This document shows, in pieces, positions 1-10,580 of a stretch of DNA of 64,000 nucleotides. The notes under the pieces are model-generated. The model was not told the origin of the DNA, did not search any database, and worked only from the letters and a program-made list of their open reading frames with translations. The stretch lies in assembly GCA_008638375.1 (NCBI GenBank), contig CM018046.1, positions 47,847,626 through 47,911,625 on the forward strand. The letters run 5' to 3'. The stretch's first letter is position 1; each line of letters starts with the position of its first letter. The position numbers and the translations under genes are program-made. The DNA is from Nyssa sinensis. Taxonomy: Eukaryota; Streptophyta; Magnoliopsida; Cornales; Nyssaceae.

Positions 1-735
1 ATTGTGTTTGAATCATTACATGAAATTGAAACACGCCAAACGTTTCATCTTTCTATTTAAGTAAATACAATCAAGTCATTCGAGTACAATCATCAACAAA
101 AATGACAAACCATTTATTTCCAGATGGAGTAATAACAGGGGAAGGTCCCCATACATCCAAATGGATTAAAGAAAAAGACATGTCTCTTTTTGTGAGGCTC
201 ACGGGGTAAGGAACTCTATGACTTTTGGCTGCAATACATGTCTCACATTTAAATGATAAGTGGTGTAATGTAGAAAACAAAGCTAGAAAGAGATGTTGCA
301 AATATCCAAAGGAGGGATGTCCTAAGCGATTATGAAGAAGCCAAATTTTCCATTCTTTATCACTGGTTGTGTGTTGGACCTAATTTGCTTTCCCTGAACT
401 GAAGTCATCCATGTAGTAGAGTCCCCCTTTTTTAGTACCATGCCCAATGATCTCCTTGGTGAGAATATCCTGAAAAGGACAAAAATTAGGATACATTAAT
501 ATAACACAATTGAGGTCGGTTGTAACTTTACTGACAGAGAGCAATTTATTTGATAAAGATGGAACAAGTAAAGTATGGTTAAGGGAAAGAGAGGAGGATA
601 AGGCCACTGTTCCCGCTCTTGTGATCGGATATTGGACTCCATTAGCATTTGCAATACGAGTTCTCCTAGGCTGAGTGATGTGTGAGAAATCATGAGAATC
701 AAAAGTCATGTGATCAGTAACCCCGGAGTCTATAA
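1..735 (-). pseudogene. copia pol N-terminal part: retropepsin, pre-integrase and integrase start
   Basis: The minus strand encodes IIDSGVTDHMTF (aspartic protease active site D-S-G) near 725-690, then NHTLLVPSLSNKLLSVSK typical of copia protease. A frame break follows, then a pre-integrase zinc-binding stretch CETCIAAKSHRVPY and the integrase start HLDVWGPSPV near 160. It runs off the window start. The open stretches are 71-301 and 380-709. Confidence 0.8.
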
Positions 736-736
736 T

Positions 737-1830
737 TCACATGTTATTCTCGTGATCATGACATGTAACCAACACTCGTCCACAGTTACCTTCATCACTA
801 AGGGGTGTGAAAGGATTTGTCGATTCTGGTTGAGCAGTAAGAGATAGTTGTGGTTCAACACTTGAAATAGCTGCTCTCCCCGTGCCTTCATTTGTGCCAA
901 TCCCCTCACGTTTTTTCCGGGCCTTAAAATCATTCCACCACTCAGGATACCCATGTAACTCAAAGCAAGTTTCATGGGTATGTTTCATGTTGCCACAATG
1001 GGTGCACTTCCCTACATCAGATTCAGGTTTTGATTTTAGTTTTCCAGATTTGAATCCTTTAGATACCATAATTGCACCTGGAGCAATGTCACTACCGAAT
1101 GTCATTACTGCTTGCCTAATGTCTTCACATCGGACATGAGCATACGCTTACTTAACTGTAAGGGAAGGGTTGTAACTGAAGAACATCACTGCGAACCTTG
1201 TCCAGCCGATTATCTAAGCCATCGAGGAAGACATAAACTCTATCTTTCTGTAGAATGGAGTTATATTTCTGCACATTTCATTGGGTTAAGGTGACGAATA
1301 TCAATTTTGCGCCATAAACCTTGAAGATCAGTGTAATATTTTTCAATGGATCCACCCTGCCTATCTCATGCAAGTTACACGACGCCGAAGGTCATATACT
1401 TGGGATGTATTAGTCCCATCAAAAAAAGTTATAGCAATCGAGTCCCATACCTGTTTAGCAGTTGAGAACCGAATAAAATTACCAATCAAGGAGAGGTCCA
1501 TCGAGTTGATCGGCCATCCTTTGACAATGGCATTTTTAGTTCTCTATTTCCGAAAAAATGGAATCAGTTTCGAGAGGTTGTGGAGAGTCGCCAGTAATAT
1601 ATCCAGTTTGTCTTTCTCTGAGATATACATCTCAACAACTTAGGACCATAAGGTATAGTTGGAATCATCAAACTTAATGCCAATAGGAGCATTCGAGGAA
1701 TCGGATAGGGTTTGAGAGGAGGTCTGGATTTTGGTCAAGGCCTCTGTTATTTTAGTTTTCCAGCCGTCGAGAGTAGACTCTGCCACGGTTGCCGAGGGCT
1801 AGAGCATTCTAATAAGTGGATAGACGGAGC
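737..1830 (-). pseudogene. copia gag (UBN2 type) with CCHC zinc knuckle, broken
   Basis: Minus-strand translation gives an N-terminal part with NYTLWS and KQVWDSIAITFFDGTN, then DRVYVFLDGLDNRLDKVR, and a knuckle CTHCGNMKHTHETCFELHGY (a CX2C-X4-H-X4-C pattern) near 1000-970. These are hallmarks of plant copia gag. There are several internal stops and at least one frame change, and a TGA near 736-738 separates gag from protease where a Trp codon is expected before IIDSG. A retroelement relic, not a host gene. Confidence 0.8.
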
Positions 1831-1843
1831 AAAGATCCTAGGA

Positions 1844-1859
1844 TCCTGCTATGATACCA
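1844..1859 (-). other. Primer binding site (initiator Met-tRNA)
   Basis: The minus strand reads TGGTATCATAGCAGGA immediately inside the LTR end, close to the usual plant copia site TGGTATCAGAGC. Confidence 0.6.
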
Positions 1860-1996
1860 TGTCAAAAGTTTTTATTTTTTATTGCATTGCAATAGGAGAG
1901 TACACAAGTACATGTAGATACACGAGAAAACTATTCTAAGACATACATGATTTAAGGTTATAATTATGGTTGACCTTTTAAGTAAGGGATTTTACA
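1860..1996 (-). repeat. Probable short 5' LTR of the first copia element
   Basis: The minus strand runs from TGTAAAATCCC (1996 downward) to TTTTGACA at 1860, directly followed by the tRNA primer site, giving TG...CA ends and about 137 bp. Without the partner LTR the outer boundary is a guess. Confidence 0.4.
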
Positions 1997-2228
1997 ATAA
2001 AATAATTTTTATAAATAAACTGATTTGATTCTTGAATGACAGCTCACGCCAACAAACAATTGACTAAAAAATATAAACTTAAAAAAATTAACATCTATTC
2101 ACATTGATCACTACAGCTCAAATCATATTGACTTCTCAAACGCACCATTTGATCTTATCAATTAATCACCCCGGCTGCGCTCCGCCTCCTTTATTGACTC
2201 CTCACAATCTGGAACGAGCTTGACCCTT

Positions 2229-2452
2229 TTTTCTCGGCGACTACCTTTTAACAGGTTAGCGCTCTGGCTCTCTCTCATTGCTCTCGAAATTCGATCTATA
2301 TTCTCTCTTCGTTGTTGGGTCATCGCCTTGGTCTTTGCTATTTTCTCGGCGACCACCTTTTAACAGGTTAGCGCTCTGGCTCTCTCTCATTGCTCTCGAA
2401 ATTCGATCTATATTCTCTCTTCGTTGTTGGGTCATCGTCTTGGTCTTTGCTA
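2229..2452. repeat. 112-bp tandem duplication upstream of carrier copy 1
   Basis: The block beginning TTTTCTCGGCGAC recurs at about 2341 with only a few changes, giving two copies with a period of about 112 bp. Unit B (about 14955-15065) has a single copy. It is rich in CTCT motifs, as in plant 5' leaders. Confidence 0.85.
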
Positions 2453-4706
2453 TATTCTAAATCTTTCTTGTATAGCCTGTGTCTGGTGAAAAGAAGAGGG
2501 AAATAATGATTTGAATTTTCTATGTTCTGTTATTTTCCAGAAATGAAGGTAAAACTCACCTTAACTAAGCTCAGTAGTAGTTGGGTGAAAAACGTTTCAT
2601 TTCCATTTTCTCACCTTTTCTCGCAACCAAACTGTAAATCGCATATAAGGTCTGTCCTGGTTTTGATTAACATGCGAATGGATAGTTATATTATTAATAG
2701 CAGGGCCGGCTCGGCACAAGTCGTGACTTATGGGAAAAATTCTAAATGAGTAGTTTTTTTTTTATGTTTAATATAATAATATTAAAAATTCATTTATACA
2801 GTAAAACTCTTATTTAAAATACATTTTTCTTTCTTTTTTAGATAGAAAAATTAGTTCTTAAATTTTTATATTTCAGTTTATTAACATATCATTTTCATTA
2901 GATAATATTGTAAATCTATTTAATTTTTGTTGTGACATGGTTGATAGCCCTTTCTACTTAAAAAAAAAAAAGAATTGATTGTCCTTTGAGATTGAATTAA
3001 TTTATTTACCTTCATATTTGGACATATTTTATTAATAAAAACACTTGTTTAATCCACAAATTTTTTTTAAACCACATATTTTTTTTAAAAAAAAATTTGA
3101 CGGGCCTTCTCATTTTTTAGGGGGCTTAGGCAGCCTAAAATTTCTTCTCCTTTTATGTCCCTTGGTTTTCAGTTTTCTAGTGACCAAATAGAGAGTCAAA
3201 TGAGGTCTGTGATGTGCAATTAAGGATAGAGATCTGATAAGAAGGAATTTATAATACTGATTTAAAAAAGATGCAAAAAAAATAGTTCTAGTTAATGCTT
3301 GTGTACTATAAACATGTCCTAAGTCAGGCTTGTATTACAATTGTTTAATCCAGCTAGTAATATTGATTTCTTGGCAGATGTTGATGTCCTTGACCTTCTC
3401 TGTGACACCCTGATACCATCCCTGCAACTTGCAACTGCATTTTTTGTGCTACTCAAATTATACTCACCATCTTGCATATCTCATCTTAGGTTCTCTCTGA
3501 TCATGATTTTAAGAAATAATTTATGAAGATTGAGAACATCTTTGGGTACGTAGGTAGCCAGCTTATAACATATGTGAAAAAGATTATTAGCAGTAAGTTA
3601 TGTTGGTCCCATATTTTAAGGTATCTTGGCCTTGAAAAGCTTCAGGAAGACATTTTAGGTGCATAGAAAGCAAAGAAACCTCGACTTGGTTCTGAGAAAA
3701 CTAAGGAAACAGAAAATAAACTATTGAATCCAGTGTTTTAGGTTTCCAAAAGATGGAAACTCACCTCATATCTGGAAAATTGATTTATTCTCAGATGAAG
3801 AGTTTTGTTTCCTTGGGCTTCCCTTTAACAAAATTTCTAAGATTCAATTCATGCTAACGCATAAGATGAATTTGATTCACAGGTGAGTCAACTGGCTCTG
3901 CATTGTTGGAAATTTTAGTACAACTTGTTAAATTTGTTGAAATTATTAGTTTAGTTGACAATATTAAAAGATCTTCATCTTTCAACAACTAATTATTCAA
4001 GGTCCATGTTTGCTCTGTTAACAAAAATTTTATATGGTAATGAACAAAATTAATAAATGTATACCATTTTTTTTTTTTTTTGGTTGGATCATACATTGCT
4101 ACTTATTATTTCTGTCATCCACTTCAGTTAGTCTCAATTTAAGTTCACGTTATATGCAAATAATGTTGTTGACTTGTTGGCCTGTCCTGTTGTTAATTTC
4201 AGACATTTTTTTCTTTGGGGGATAAATTAACATTTATTGAGAAAGAAAAGAACAAGCACTCATGGGATATACAAACGAGGAAAGATGCAGAGGACTTGTT
4301 GAACTTGAGTAAAATTCTTTGTCTTTTTGTTTGCCGGGGGAAAGTAGGCACATTTGTATAATTCGTCTTGTGAAGTGAAAGCCATTCCCGTTTCTTGTTT
4401 TCCTTGCATTAAAATATTTATGGGTCCATGGTTGGTCGACCTCTGTTATCAATATATAGAGTTATTTTATTTGCTGCTTTTGTTTTTCATTTTGTTTCAA
4501 GTATGCCTCCATAAAACTGATCAAAGAAAAAGTATGCCTCCATTAAAACTACACTTGACGTGCCTGTGGCCGAAAGTGGTTGTGAAGAGAAAACCCTTCC
4601 TGTTTTGTTGCTTCCCTTGGATTAAAATCTTTATGGAGTTATTTTATTTTCTTTTATTCTTCCTTTTTGGTTCAATTATGACCTTGCAATTGTCCCTAAT
4701 TTGCAG
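2453..4706 (+). other. Upstream region and candidate 5'UTR intron of carrier copy 1
   Basis: No coding potential. A consensus acceptor TTTGCAG ends at 4706, 22 bases before the ATG, so a 5'-leader intron is likely. A well-formed donor, CAG|GTGAGT at 3883, is conserved in unit B at 17707 and is the best candidate partner. The transcription start is not determined; the CT-rich block near 2230-2460 could be the first leader exon. Confidence 0.45.
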
Positions 4707-4728
4707 GTCAACTCCTTGAGTTGCAAAC

Positions 4729-5208
4729 ATGGCTGATGGATCGCAGCATCCATCAATATTTCAGAAGATACATGGGCAGTCTTATCTCTTATCTCGAATT
4801 TTACCCAACTTACAATCCAGAAATACTGGCTTACACAATCTGACCGGTGCGTATGTGAATGGGGGTCTGCAGAGTACTCTACTGCCTGGATGTCAAGGTG
4901 CTGGCCTGGAATTTGTATCACCATTGTCCCCTATTTTTGTATACGCTCCGGCAGAAAAAGGTCTACGTGGTTTTATGGTGGATTTTCTCATGGGAGGAGT
5001 TTCTGGTGCTGTCTCCAAGACTGCTGCTGCTCCAATTGAGCGAGTTAAGCTCTTGATTCAGAATCAGGATGAGATGATCAAAGCTGGTCGGCTGTCTGAA
5101 CCGTACAAGGGAATTACCGACTGCTTTGCCAGAACTATTAAGGAAGAAGGTTTCCTTTCTCTTTGGAGAAGCAATACGGTCAATGTTATCAGATACTTCC
5201 CCTCCCAG
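4729..5208 (+). CDS. AAC: Carrier copy 1, coding exon 1
   Basis: 160 codons, ending ...FPSQ at CCCAG|GTCAAT. Contains the transit extension and first carrier repeat with PIERVK. Confidence 0.93.
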
Positions 5209-7139
5209 GTCAATCTTCTTTCAGTTGATATTTGTAAGACTTGCATTTAATATGTTTATTAGTTCTACTCCTGATTAGTACAAGTGTAGGCATATATTCT
5301 TTTAAGAAGAAAAAGGGAGAGATTAACCTCCGAAAAGATCTACAAAAACAAACGATATGTTCAATAAAATTTGCTTATCTTCCCTCCAAACGACTTCATC
5401 CTGCTAGTTATGAATGTCTGAGTTGAAATTTTGTTTTGCTCATGGTTATCACAATTCGCTCTTCCCTAGCGAATTGTGAATTAGGATCGCACGATTCAAA
5501 ACATGAATTATTAGTGATTTGGAATACAAGATTTAGCGTTCCGATCTAAAATATCAAAAGTTTTAAAAAAGTCATACACTACACACACATCATTGGAATT
5601 TTATTTTATAATGGCTTGAATTCGTTGAAATCATTTTGATGCATATATATACGTACTAATATTATTACAAATACACTCAAAAAGCATATCACGTTCTAAA
5701 TAAACGTATTTTGTTCCAACAAAGCGATTCAAAGAAGCCTACTCCTAATGTACCATGTTTTATAACAAGTGATGATTTCTGTTCCCGTTCTCCTTCCCCG
5801 TACCATAATAATCCACATTCTAGGTAACATTGGTTCTGCTACTTGCTAATGAAGTCTGAGTTGGTTTCTTTTTTATCTATCCTTTAATTGAAAATCACAG
5901 GTTTATCTAGAGAGTTGATGTAAATTCACTATTTTATCATTTTTTTTTATTTTTTACATTCAATTTTCATGATTTAATTTGTGGAGTTGTACGTGTCAAC
6001 TCTGCAGGCCATGAACTTTGCATTCAAAGATTACTTTAAGAGTCTGTTTAACTTCAAGAAAGACAAGGATGGGTACTGGAAGTGGTTTGCTGGAAACTTG
6101 GCATCGGGGGGTGCGGCTGGTGCTACATCTCTTCTTTTTGCTTATTCCCTGGATTATGCCCGAACACGTTTGGCTAATGATGCTAAGGCTACTAACAAGG
6201 GTGGTGAACGTCAGTTTAATGGTCTGATTGATGTTTACAAGAAAACCATCAAATCTGATGGCATTGCTGGACTTTATCGTGGATTCAACATCTCCTGCGT
6301 GGGAATTATAGTTTATCGCGGGCTTTACTTTGGAATGTATGATTCTCTAAAACCCGTGGTTCTGGTTGGCCAGTTGCAGGTGAGTGAAAATTTGGGAACT
6401 TGCACTATTAGTCCTTTCTGGTTTTTTTTTTCCCCATGTCGGATCCAGACATTTTATTTAATGTTCCTGTTTTTTTTTTTTTATGTTCTTTCTGCTGGAA
6501 TCTTTATACTTGGCTGCATTTTCCCTTTGTTTGTAAAGTAATAGAAGGGAACTTGCAGAGTGGCACATAATTTGGGGATTTGAAATGGAACACTTATGAG
6601 GCTGGTTCAGCTGTTGTCTGTTTGGTTGAATGAATGTGTGTGACCTTCATTTCTCAAGTCACTGGTCCTGAACCTAATTTTATATATTGCCTTCTAAATA
6701 ATTGTTTAACGGGCACTATGCACCCCTACGCACCATTTTCGGACCTTCTGTGTCTAGCTGGATTTGATTCAACCCATCTTCATGTCTAGAGCATTGATTG
6801 GTCATCTTTATGTGCTTGTGGTCTGTTTGGCATCTGCAGGATAGTTTTTTGGCAAGTTTCTTTTTGGGATGGGTAATCACCATAGGTGCGGGTTTGGCTT
6901 CTTACCCAATTGATACAGTGCGTAGAAGGATGATGATGACCTCGGGTGAAGCTGTCAAATATAAGACCTCTTTGCATGCATTTAATCAGATCATCAAGAG
7001 TGAAGGTGTTAAATCACTCTTTAAGGGTGCCGGAGCAAACATCCTGCGTGCTGTTGCAGGAGCTGGTGTTCTTGCTGGTTACGATAAGTTGCAGGTTATT
7101 GTGCTTGGCAAGAAATATGGATCTGGTGGTGGCGGTTAA
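4729..7139 (+). CDS. AAC: Mitochondrial ADP/ATP carrier, copy 1 (divergent)
   Basis: Three exons (4729-5208, 6008-6379, 6840-7139) with GT-AG borders join in phase to 383 residues, the usual size for a plant ADP/ATP carrier including its N-terminal extension. The protein exchanges cytosolic ADP for matrix ATP across the inner mitochondrial membrane. It has three carrier repeats with [14 protein letters not shown] and PIDTVRR signatures, and the diagnostic RRRMMM. Compared with copy 2 it carries unusual changes at very conserved places: [20 protein letters not shown] against [28 protein letters not shown] for [13 protein letters not shown]-region Arg to Ser (YFKSLFNF), LLFAYS for LLFVYS, and LGWVITIG for LGWGITIG. 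The frame and splice sites are intact, so it may still be expressed, but constraint looks relaxed. The start is the first ATG after the leader acceptor. Confidence 0.93.
5446..5829. repeat. Insertion in intron 1 of carrier copy 1
   Basis: About 385 bp absent from the matching intron of copy 2, lying between TTTTGCT and a second ...CTGCT, which may be a decayed target duplication. Its start (CACAATTCGCT...GGATCGCACGATTC) resembles, in reverse orientation, a fragment at 44610-44705, so it is probably a dispersed non-autonomous repeat. No coding capacity. Confidence 0.55.
6008..6379 (+). CDS. AAC: Carrier copy 1, coding exon 2
   Basis: 124 codons from CTGCAG|GCC to TTGCAG|GTGAGT. Encodes the end of repeat 1 and repeat 2. 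Confidence 0.93.
6840..7139 (+). CDS. AAC: Carrier copy 1, coding exon 3
   Basis: 99 codons plus TAA, after CTGCAG|GAT. Encodes repeat 3 with [11 protein letters not shown] and a Gly-rich tail. Confidence 0.93.
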   Translation, partial: DSFLASFFLGWVITIGAGLASYPIDTVRRRMMMTSGEAVKYKTSLHAFNQIIKSEGVKSLFKGAGANILRAVAGAGVLAGYDKLQVIVLGKKYGSGGGG

Positions 7140-8757
7140 TATGGTGTTGTGATGATGACGATGAAGAGGGCAACAATGATTATATAGGTTCACTAGTCTC
7201 CATGGTTTTGAATAATTTTGGCTGAATGATGGTGCTTTTGATATTTCCCCAAGTAATTACGGATCCATATTAGTTTTATAGTACCAAAATGCCTATTTGA
7301 ATTTTCAAGTCATGTTGTTTTTGCTTGAGCTCCTAGACTGTAGTTTGGAATGTAACGGTGTGATGGTTTTTTAATGTTGCAATGACCGGAATAATTCTCC
7401 CAATAAATTGTGGCATGGAGATGTTATGTTTATGTTTGTCACTTCTGTTTCTCATTGTCACTGATCACAGTTTTAGACTTTTTGTTCAATTCAACCAGGT
7501 CTTGTTTTAATTATTTAGGATTGGTTACATGACTTATGTCTTGCCATTCTTCTTTATTTAAGACCATATTTATGGCTAGTTTCAGAGTTTTTGTTTGTTG
7601 TGCTACTTTCCAAGGTTCATTACCAGTACCTCAGTTTCTAAAGATGCTAATGGTCGTCTGTGGATGTATGTAGTGTCTTGTGTCTGTTATGTGGGTGTAG
7701 ATGTGTGTTGCCATTCAAGTAGGTGGAATGATTATTTCATTTTTATGTCATTTTCATTTCATTCTTGGACATTTCATTTTATGGCATTAAATCCTTTAAA
7801 TTCAGAATAGTCTTTGCTTATGAATTTAGTTCATGGAGCTGTTCAATTTTGAGCTGCTACTGTAGATTTGAATTATAGGTTCAATCAATTGAGCTTGGAT
7901 GCATTCTTAAAATGTTGCATTCACCCCAATGTTCTTTGTTACAGTGGATTGCATTTTTGCACTATTGCAAAGGGTATTGAGCATTCTCCATATGAGACTT
8001 TTATAAATGCCTGCATTTGATACTCTCTTAAAGTCAAAGACCTGTGCTTTCTTTCATTCAACCTAAATTGGTTATGTTTTAAACGAAATTGCGTCTTAAA
8101 CCAATAGCCGTCATGTTTGGTTATGTTGTCCTTACTAAATTGAATTTCTTGAATTTTTTATTGCATGCATGTGATTTTTAAACAAATTTTTTACACTCGA
8201 GTGATTATTTTCCTTATTTTTCAAACCTTTATTTCTCACACTCCATTCTTTTACTTATTTTCTAAACATATTATTCATAAGATAAGTTTGACATTTTTTT
8301 CATTTGAATAAATATGAAGAATTATAAAAAAATCATGGTAACAGAGACGAATTTTATAGAAAAATAGGTTTGAAAAATATGTAAAACAACACAAAATTAT
8401 TTAAAAAGTTAACAACGGTATGGTAAAAAAACTCAGATTTTTATAAAAATTTTTGGGTGAGAAAAAACTCTGAATTTCATAGTATGATGTAAGCTTTGTA
8501 GGTTCCTCTCTTTTCTTCATATACCCAGTAGGATTGAACATCAGTATTTCTATGAGGTTTTGGAATGCCCCTAATTAAGTCAGCTGTGGTGTTCATTCTG
8601 TCTTTGCCTCAAGAGTCAAGACCAAAAATCGTCATGACTTGTGGAACAAGCATATTTGAAGCTATTCTTCTAATTTCGTCAAGACCAAAAATCGTCATGA
8701 CTTGTGGAACAAGCATATTTGAAGCTATTCTTCTAATTTCATCACCTATAGAACTTA
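7140..8757. other. 3' flank of carrier copy 1
   Basis: 3'UTR and intergenic DNA collinear with 20635-22590 of unit B. No open frame with family similarity. Confidence 0.6.
8615..8740. repeat. 63-bp perfect-looking tandem duplication
   Basis: The block starting GTCAAGACCAAAAATCG occurs twice in succession (8615-8677, 8678-8740) in unit A but once in unit B (about 22507). Its length is a multiple of three, so it keeps a chance open frame open; this is not evidence for a gene. Confidence 0.9.
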
Positions 8758-9285
8758 TGTTGGACCCAAAATAATACCCTCAAATATAAATGATTGAAAT
8801 AAAAGAAATACGAAAGGGTCGTTTTTTTCAACGATGGAGCGGAAACCAATTCTTCACGGAAAGGAACTCAGAATAATGAAAGAGAATGAGACAAAGATCA
8901 AATAGTATTCTCTTGAAACAATCAGATATATTGGATGCAAAACCTCACAAATTTACTTTATTAAAGCAAGCCTTCCCCAAGAAAAGCACCCACCTTTTTG
9001 GCAGTACCATTCTTACGGCAGAGCACTCTAACAGTATTCTCTTTTGGCTTGCGGCTCACATTTCTGTTTCGGCTTTTTGTGGTGGCGCTCACAACTGACG
9101 TGCTTACATCCATCCATATATATATATATATATAAATTATATAAAATCTAATCTTAATATAATTAAAATTTTTAATTCTAATTAAATTAAAATACTATTC
9201 CCATTAAGATAAAGATTCTTAGTCTTATTAGGATTAAAATAAATCAAATCCTATCAAATATATAACTTGGTTTAATTGTTTCACA
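8758..9285 (-). repeat. LTR (3' LTR in element orientation)
   Basis: 528 bp, TGTTGG...TTCACA as written on the plus strand. It matches 12934-13457 almost throughout and contains an (AT)n run near 9119-9134. Confidence 0.93.
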
Positions 9286-9296
9286 TTGCTTCCTTT
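9286..9296 (-). other. Polypurine tract
   Basis: The minus strand reads AAAGGAAGCAA directly before the 3' LTR, the expected plus-strand primer of a copia element. Confidence 0.65.
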
Positions 9297-9299
9297 AAA

Positions 9300-10340
9300 C
9301 CAAGCTCTTCAAGCTTTACCATGCCAAGTAATCTCTTCAACTTAAAAAAGGAATCAAACGCTTTGTAAAAATATCTGCAACTTGTTCTTCAGAAGGACAA
9401 AATTCAACGTGGATCTCCTTGTCATTTACCAAGTCACGAATGAAGTGAAACTTGATATTAATATACTTGATTCTCCCATGAAAAACTGAATTCTGAGTCA
9501 ATGCAATGGCTGACTTGCTATCACAAAATATTGTTGTAGAACCATCCTACTTGTGTTGTAGAATACCAAGCATTGGCCGTAACCAAACCGCTTGAGTAGC
9601 AATATTCCCTGCTGCAATGTACTCTGCCTCTTCTGTTGAAAGAGTAACAACCTGCTACTTTTTAGAAAACCAAGACAACACAGCAGAACCAAGATGGAAG
9701 ACATCCTGAAGTAGTCTTTCGCATCTCAGTATCACCTGCCCAATCACTGTCTGTATATCCAACAAGTTCCAAACTGTTAGAGGATGAATAAAAAATACCA
9801 TCACTTTGCGTACCTCGAATGTATCGTAAAATCCATTTAGCAACTTGCAAGTAAGATTGATGTGGAGTCTTCATAAATCTACTAATCAACCCAACACCAA
9901 ACACAATATCTGGCCTAGTAGAAGTCAAATATCTCAAGCTTTCCACCAATCTTTTAAAGTAGGTTGGATTCACAAGATCACCTGTACCGTCTCTCACTAA
10001 CTTCAACCTCTCCTCAACTGGAATCAAAATTGGATTGGATTTTTCCTAAACCTTTTCAAAATATCATGGGCATACTTTTTCTGTGAAATAAAAATTTCAC
10101 CATCTGTTTGAACAACTTCAACGCCAAGAAAATAAGACATTAGTCCTATATCTATCATCTCAAAGTGAGCTATCATAACCTCCTTTAATTCTGAAATAAA
10201 CTTTGGATTATTGCTAGTAAATATCAAATCATCAACATATAAGCACACAATAAGAATATCACCATGTGAATTAAACTTGACATATAAAGTATGCTCATAA
10301 GAACATCTCTCAAAACCATGCTCAACATAATTTGTTGCAA
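9300..10340 (-). pseudogene. copia reverse transcriptase (3' part) and RNase H, broken
   Basis: On the minus strand, HGFERCSYEHTLYVKFNSHG leads into LIVCLYVDDLIFTSN, the catalytic YVDD box near 10235. Then come LRYLTSTRPDIVFGVGLISR and RNase H stretches (GYTDSDWAGD, LSTEEAEYIAAG, CDSKSAIALTQNS). The upstream two thirds of reverse transcriptase and all of integrase are absent: the protease sequence changes into reverse transcriptase near 10330-10345. Frame shifts and stops occur near 10025 and 9660. Confidence 0.85.
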
Positions 10341-10580
10341 ACCTGGTACATAAAACACATTTGAAATATACTTGTGAGACCCATTCTTCAATCTGATTGC
10401 TATTCTTCCTTTACCCATCACAGGTATCTTTGAATTATTTCCAAACTTTACTTTTGATCTAATGGACTCATCCAAATTAGAAAACATGTCTTTCTTACCA
10501 CACATGTGATTATTACAGCCAATATCTAAATACCACTTAGCAACATCATCATTATCCACAACATTACAAGCCAACAACAC
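10341..10580 (-). pseudogene. copia retropepsin fragment, left arm of inverted repeat
   Basis: Minus-strand translation gives AKWYLDIGCNNHMCG, where the aspartic protease D-T-G is altered to D-I-G, then IPVMGKGRIAIRLKNG and YISNVFYVPGL. The right-arm copy (about 12305-12460, plus strand) retains WYLDTGCSNHMCG, so the left copy has an active-site substitution. Confidence 0.8.

Larger units (their letters stand above)
1..1996 (-). mobile_element. Degenerate Ty1/copia LTR retrotransposon, 5' part
   Basis: Reading the minus strand from 1996 downward gives a short LTR-like end, a primer binding site for initiator Met-tRNA, gag with a CCHC knuckle, a retropepsin-like segment with the DSG active-site triplet, and the start of integrase. 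The order is the classic copia order. Reverse transcriptase would lie beyond position 1 and is not in the window. Many in-frame stops make it non-coding. No target duplication can be checked because one end is missing. Confidence 0.85.

Noticed and set aside
1112..1939. Plus-strand open frames over the first copia element
   Set aside because: They are shadows of minus-strand gag; no family similarity on the plus strand.
4354..4719. 121-codon open frame before carrier copy 1
   Set aside because: It lies in the presumed leader intron, and the matching region of unit B does not preserve it intact.
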